NCBI RefSeq assembly: GCF_036711975.1 | Contig: NC_091966.1 | Location: forward strand, 38,509,501-38,573,500 | Length of the DNA stretch: 64,000 nt | Origin: Onthophagus taurus | Lineage: Eukaryota > Arthropoda > Insecta > Coleoptera > Scarabaeidae | Reading direction: 5' to 3' | Part shown: piece by piece, positions 58,395 through 64,000 of the stretch | Layout of the letters: every line of letters begins with the position of its first letter | How positions within the stretch are numbered: the first letter of the stretch is position 1 | Notes under the pieces: model-generated | Databases searched by the model: none | What the model was told of the DNA's origin: nothing | The model's input: only the letters and a program-made list of their open reading frames with translations | Made by a program: the position numbers and the translations under genes

Positions 58395-59497
58395 TTGCTC
58401 GTAAAAAGTATTAAAATAATTCATTGTAGAAGAAACTTCCAGGAAAAGGAATTTCCGCTTCCTTAAAAAAAGATCACGCGAGTATAATGCAATTAATATA
58501 TTCCTATTTTTATAGTATTCTTAAATTATTGAGAAAATGCTTGTTTTAAATATTCAGCGATCTAAAATACATCGATTTATATGCAAGGTTAGAAAGGTGG
58601 AGCATCTACATCTCTTTTGATCCATTTCCGAAAATGTTAAAGTATAAATTATCTTATATCACGGATGAATATAAACATGAATCGTTTTTACTAAAGCATT
58701 AAGATACATAATATTAAAAAGAATTGCACTATTTTTATATGCTAAAATATACGAATTAATAACCCCGATAATAGTATGAATTATTGCAACTTCTAAGAGT
58801 TATTTCAGTAAATCATGGTCGTTAATAGTGATGATGTGAGGTTTTGGACCCTTTGGTTTTATGCTAAGATCAATTTTTAATTGATAATGTCTTGAGGTCA
58901 TTCTCAGATTCATTAAAATCGACTAAACATGAATACTGTTTGGTGAAAATTTCTACCACAACCACTACTTGCAACTTTTTTGAAACTTTTAAACGTTATC
59001 TGAGTATTGCCCATAACCGCACAATGACTCTTCTTGCTCGCGATTCATTTAGCTCTATCCTCGCAACCAGGGAAGGGTTTCCATTCCTAACCACGCAGAG
59101 GTATGTCTGCACCTACACAAATAAATGGAATCTCCTTGTGGCTATCATCCCATTACAGTCTCTCATAGACGATATCGCCTAAAAGTCTGTCCATTCATGA
59201 GTAATACTCCAGGAGCTTTCAACCATACGTGATCATGTGAATAAGACACTATGTCTCTCCAGAGGAGCAGTGATCGTCGCTTATTAAGTTCAACCTCTTT
59301 CTTCTGTCTTTGATGGGCCCATGCGCAGTCAGGACGAACCCTAGATGTAAAATTATGCGAAAGTAGCTACGGAGCGGGATGACCACTCTCTACAAATACA
59401 TCCATAATAGCAGGATCAATCATGTCCTACAAAGTAGTAGTTCGGCTAACAAAATTGGCCGCGACACAACTGCCCCACAAATCCCAACTCCATATTC
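58395..59497. other. No gene seen
   Basis: A 96-codon frame at 58892-59182 has no recognisable motif. It could be older transposon debris because decayed piggyBac-like sequence follows. Confidence 0.45.
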
Positions 59498-60130
59498 TTA
59501 ACCCTTTCGCGCTTGTTGGTACGTGTATGTCCATATGTATTTTTCATCGGCCATATCTGTCCCAGTAGTGCAGAAGTGCAAAAATTGTTCTTTAATGCAG
59601 AATGGCTAAAAAATATCTAACCCAGAAAGAAGAAATCCCATTGTAGTGATCTGAATCCGAGTTATTCAGATTTTGAGCCTTCTGGGGAAGAAATTCCAGC
59701 CAAATGGCCAAAAAATAACAACGATCATGGTGAAAATCAAGGTTCATCAAATAGCTCTTCAAATTCTTCTTCCGATTCGGATAAATAATTCGGCCAAATA
59801 ACAAGAATAACGATGGTGTGGTACACTGGTATGGTATCGACAAAATTGCAAATTTTCAACCCAGAAGAGCTATGCCTCATGCTAGGAACACAATTGTATT
59901 AGCAAAGCTGAATAGGAGTTCATCCAAACTTGATTGCTTTTTGCAAGTACTTCCGAAATGTTTATTCTTATACATTGCAGAAAATACAAATAAACGAATC
60001 AACATGGAAAATGCAAAAAATCGGAGGCAATGTGTTGCAACGGATGCGTCTGATATCATGGCAGTAAAAGGGTGTATGCTAGTGATAAGAAGAGCATGGG
60101 AAGTAATTGTATCAAAAGTGCGATAAGCCG
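59498..60130 (+). pseudogene. Decayed piggyBac-like element
   Basis: Starts at TTAA followed by CCCTTTCGCGCTTG, a piggyBac-style end. A Ser/Asp-rich N-terminal stretch follows (YSDFEPSGEEIPAKW, SSNSSSDSD), then IAENTNKRINMENAKNRRQC and ASDIMAVKGCMLV. These resemble the 'i...TN.y......' and 'ei.af.Gi.l.mg' part of piggyBac transposases. Several stops and frame changes. No right end found. Confidence 0.5.
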
Positions 60131-60580
60131 CGATCATACAGCGCCAAACAGATGATGAACCATTAAAACAGCGGGCCATATTGTAATCGCTTTAACATTA
60201 AAATAAATATTTAGTTTTAGTTCTTGATAAGTAAAGAACCTCTATCAGTATAGTTGATCCTTCCGGTATTAGCGAGCGAATGATCTTAATATAATAATTT
60301 GCTCACTCATCCAGATTCTGCAAAAACGCGGTACTTAAGCACATCTGAAGTTTCATCTTTACACAATTATGGTGGTTCAAAGGCTTCTTAGGACAGACTA
60401 TCAACAACGTGAGCAACGTTAATTATGCGTATGCTGTAAAGTTTAGGAAATGAAGATGGTAATAATCTGCGAGAAATACCGACGGTCTCTATACAACGCA
60501 ACAGTGATAGTGTAATGTGGAATTTAAAAACTCAGAAAAATTCGGCCCTACTTTTTACAAAATGAGAGAAAACACAAGCA

Positions 60581-60755
60581 GTGACAGTTAATTCTGCGCG
60601 GTATCTCGCTATGGTTCAAGAATTTTTAATCCTTATCTTGAAGAAAATGAAATTGACATTGACAGCATCTGATTGTAGGAGGACGACACTAAAGCTCATA
60701 CGGAGAAGATTTCCTTGAACTTTCTTTTCCCCGACGCGTGATTTCTCGCACTACA
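60581..60755 (+). pseudogene. Mariner-type transposase fragment
   Basis: Reads VTVNSARYLAMVQEFL, then (after frame changes) EENEIDIDSI, an EDDTKAHTEKIS stretch replacing the usual QDGATAHT, and FPRRVISR. This is the middle of a DDE_3 transposase of the same broad type as those at 1.8 and 3.6 kb. Strongly decayed. Confidence 0.6.
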
Positions 60756-63381
60756 CTAATACATTACCAAAGTATTAGTTAAACCAAAGTTCAACTTGAT
60801 GGCTGGTGACAGAAAAATTCTATGTAGCACAAAAGAAAGAATTATATAATTCTTTTGACTGCAGACTAAAGTAATGTAGTTTCTATCCATGGTTATAGAG
60901 AAAACGAGCATAAGATAAACATTTTGCTAGATACAAATACCTATAGTAAAACTACTAGCAGCTCTAGGACAGAATTGTAATAGTGTATGATCACGATCCA
61001 GAATCTATTCTCTATATTCATAGAGATTTAACGTATTATAAACGCTACATATTTTCTTTAAGAGTTTTTTTAAACTTCATCGTTATTTTTTGTGATCTAT
61101 CACAACCTCATCAAAAACGCACTATTACTTAACTTGTCTTTACAAATTCTATTCCACACCAAAGCAATAACTTTTATGTTTCCTGATAGAATGTTTATTA
61201 TGTTGCAAGAGTTATTTCATAACCTAAATAGGATAGGCGATTTTTATAATTTCAACATTACTTTTTGAAATTTGCCTCAATCATTAATTACTAATTAATT
61301 CGTATTTTGGGCATCGCTTTGGGATTTCTAAATTACTAATTTTAATTTAATTTAAAATAGTCTTTTAATTGTTTTTTCACCTTGTATAAGAGAAATCAAC
61401 AATTACTCTCACTTTTAGATCTATTAATCTTAAATAATAATTGATATGAATGATTGTGTACATGATAAATTTGTTGGGTATCATTTAATTGGTATAATTA
61501 CCTTCAACTTGCTGTAAGATAACATTAACCAATATACATTCGGTGTTGCAAGTAAATTGCTATCGATTATCTATTTCCTTGGTGAAACATTTCTAAGATA
61601 TTAAATATTAAAACGCCATACACTTCGTAACACATGGTGAATGACTAGAAAGTAACCGCAAAGTTATTCGTTTTCTTAAGAGCGAATGTCGATTTAGATT
61701 CGTTTGATTATCGGTCGTTCAATTTCGAGTTTCAATTATCGTGATGCGCTCCATCACCCTAGAGACGAAACAATTTATCTTATTGTGTAGGCCAGAAGGG
61801 ATCTTTTTTCCTTTCAATGGGATGACCTAGAGGAAAAATACAATCCGCGGATTAGAGGATTTGATCGCCGCCGGAAGCAGGAGTGCACGCTAATCCGTCA
61901 TTGACCGAGTCGATAAAATTTTAGACGTCGATTTGCCCCCCTTAAGCGAGCCGTAATGTCTTGCCCTAATACCCCGCTTGGGAAATCTCCCAAAAAAAGG
62001 TCTCTTTCGCTTTTTGGTTTGGCCGTCGGCAGGAGGCAGTCTTCCAAATGGCCCTTCTGGAAGAACTTATATCTATGTGAATGAGTGCACCCTCCCGGAG
62101 CTAAGTGCTTTTCTATGTCATTACTATAAGTAATATTACTTCTTCATACAAAATTCGTAGTATAGAAAATTTTTAGAGAAAGGCGAAATTTGAGATAATC
62201 TTTTAATGCTATTTAACGAGTTTAAATTTATGTACGGATAATATTCTTTATAAAACATTTGAAGGAAATAAAGTTTTCTCTTCGCAATTCACTAACAAAT
62301 TCTTACAGAAAATACCAACAGGTGTTGGGCGCCAAATAGAAGCCAACGACCGACGACACGAGTACCATTTATTTTTTCTTTTCGTTCTCTGTGTACGCTT
62401 TCGCCAATCTTGAAAATGAACTGGAGGTAAATAAACGAAAATCCCAGTGGGAGAACCGTGAAAATGACGTTGAAAGTAATGGAATTTACAGTATCCAGTT
62501 GCTAAAATATCGGCTTCAAAAAGGATGTTAAAAAAAATCGAGTCGCTCGAGTGCGATAAGTTCGAGTTTAAGTCGGTCCCCTTGTCGAAAGCTTGGAGCT
62601 TTAAATATGTCCCGCGCTAAGTGCAATATTCCCGACAGGAGAACCCAAGCTTAGAACTCGGCCGAAGTTTGGTAAACGAGAATTGTGACCCCGGAGTGAT
62701 TTTTCAACATCATTTCTCGACAAGGCCAGATAAGAGGTAAAACGTGTTAGGTGAACAGTAAAAAGTAAAAACTATGTTGTTTTAAATGAACGTTTTTAAA
62801 AACAAATTAAAATTTTAAACTCAATAAAAGGGTCCCATAAATTTTAATACTCAGGTGGAAGTGTGTAACATAAAGATATAAGACAGGGAATTGTCGGCCT
62901 TCTATAAATCGTAATGTAAAAATTTCGTCCACACCCTCGACTTCCTTCTGTCTTCTGGCCCTATATATAAATTTATGCGTTCGGCGTGCAGGATAAAAAT
63001 GTGAAGTGGTTGACTTGTAATAAAATCTGCCCTGACAGATGCTTCCCGAGTTATATTGCGCCTCTTGACATACCCATAATAAAACGTCCTCGCGACTCCT
63101 GGCTCTGCTCCATAACAATATATTTTACCCGCGGAATGCCCTTTATTTCCGGTGAATTATTCTATTTTTCTTCGTACCTCGCTTGGAGGTTGATCGTATG
63201 CGCAAGAAAGCTCCTAACGGGATTTTTCGAGAACGTATTCCTGTATCTGAATTGTACACTGTCCGGGGAATATTCCACATCGCAATATCTTCTCGGAATT
63301 TCAAATTATCAACGTATACAATGTGACCTTTAACTTGAATCGCATTCATTGACCTTGTTTATTACTGGTTTTGATGCGAAA
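60756..63381. other. No gene seen
   Basis: About 2.6 kb upstream of the P450 gene. Overlapping frames at 62.8-63.3 kb on both strands lack family features. Confidence 0.5.
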
Positions 63382-64000
63382 ATGATCACATTAACTCTTG
63401 TCTTTGGGATTATAATTTTTGTGATATTCACCTATAAAAATTATATTAAACAATATGAAGGTATCAACAAACTTCCCGGCCCCTCTACTTTTCAATTAAT
63501 TAAAGAATTATATTTTAATGCGTCATCAAAAGGTATGTTGATGTTTTATAACTTAATTAAATCAAAAATTTTCCGACATTTTTAGGGATAATCGCCTATT
63601 TGCAGTCGTTAACAACGATTTATGGCCCAATTGTAAAAGTTTGGATGAAACCATTCCCACCTTTGATTATTACTAATGATATGGAGTACTGCAACAAACT
63701 TTTTAAAGCAAACGATCACTTTGTAACACCTAGTTTTGGGGAAGTAACTTTTATAGAAACGAGTATTACTTTGAACGGGAATTGTATTCTACACCAAATT
63801 AATTAATTAATTTTCTTAAATGATTAATTTGTAGATGAGGAGAGGATGAAAGATAAGCAGATAATAACAAAAACATTAAACATGAAGTATATAGGAGAAA
63901 AATTAAGTATTTATGACGAAAGATATAACAAGTTATTGGATATTATAAGAAATAATCTAGAAAAGCCTATTTATATAGAAAAGGAATTTCATAAAATATT
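63382..64000 (+). CDS. Cytochrome P450, CYP4-like, 5' part
   Basis: Membrane-bound monooxygenase of the endoplasmic reticulum; only the first three exons are in the window. Exon 1 63382-63532 (ATG at 63382; an upstream ATG at 63373 is out of frame) encodes a membrane anchor (LTLVFGIIIFVIFTY) and the proline hinge KLPGPSTFQL. Exon 2 is 63586-63783 with SLTTIYGPIVKVWMKPFPPLIITN, the usual 'YGpi.r.wl' block. Exon 3 runs from 63835 to the end. Introns are 53 and 51 bp with GT-AG ends and matching phases. The C-helix region reads YEERMKDKQIITKTLN, so the nearly universal W-x3-R heme-propionate motif is absent. The haem-binding cysteine lies beyond the window. It could be a divergent P450 or a decaying copy. 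Subfamily not assigned. Confidence 0.8.

Overview
The window looks like insect genomic DNA, and a beetle is my best guess. That guess is an inference from the very short introns (49-57 bp in three genes), an RR-type chitin-binding cuticle protein, a CYP4-like P450, a GH29 fucosidase and the transposon mix. No sequence search was possible. Only four host protein genes can be supported: an alpha-L-fucosidase (28113-29646, minus), an RR cuticle protein (49861-56652, minus, five exons), a small secreted six-cysteine defensin-like peptide (58023-58351, plus, two exons) and the 5' part of a cytochrome P450 (63382 to the window end, plus). Exon joins for all four were worked out by hand from splice sites, phase and family similarity.

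Most of the rest is mobile or repetitive DNA. From 1 to 10.5 kb there is a stack of insertions: two copies of a short inverted-repeat element, one split by a DD41D mariner-type transposon with 268-bp terminal inverted repeats, then a second DD41D element split by a complete BEL/Pao LTR retrotransposon with identical LTRs, a 5-bp target duplication and an unbroken 1714-residue Gag-Pol. From 11 to 27.5 kb lie older remains: a hAT/ZBED fragment, a pogo/Tigger-bounded block holding a broken Penelope-like element, a TIR-bounded element with a broken CGGQN-motif (DUF7869-type) protein, a mariner-type element with a tandem-repeat core, and a LINE fragment.

From 31.5 to 47.7 kb the window is dominated by tandem repeats. 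Two TTAA-flanked, piggyBac-like non-autonomous elements carry arrays of a ~190-bp unit. A separate ~175-bp satellite hosts one of these and also a 3.4-kb pogo-like transposon. That transposon has ~645-bp inverted repeats, a TTA target duplication, an unbroken DD36D transposase and a cysteine/histidine-rich tail. It is the most interesting mobile element here. LINE reverse-transcriptase pieces at 35.7-37.4 kb are separated and bordered by a palindromic repeat that recurs at four places in the window.

The 49.8-58.4 kb region is the main genic island. The cuticle gene has two large introns, which hold a 603-bp foldback MITE, an RTE-like LINE fragment and simple repeats. About 1.4 kb upstream of it lies the defensin-like gene on the opposite strand. 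The last 4.5 kb contains decayed piggyBac-like and mariner-like fragments, a long unassigned stretch, and the start of the P450 gene. The host genes do not form an obvious pathway. The fucosidase trims fucose from glycans, the cuticle protein builds chitin matrix, the small peptide may act in immunity, and the P450 oxidises small molecules.
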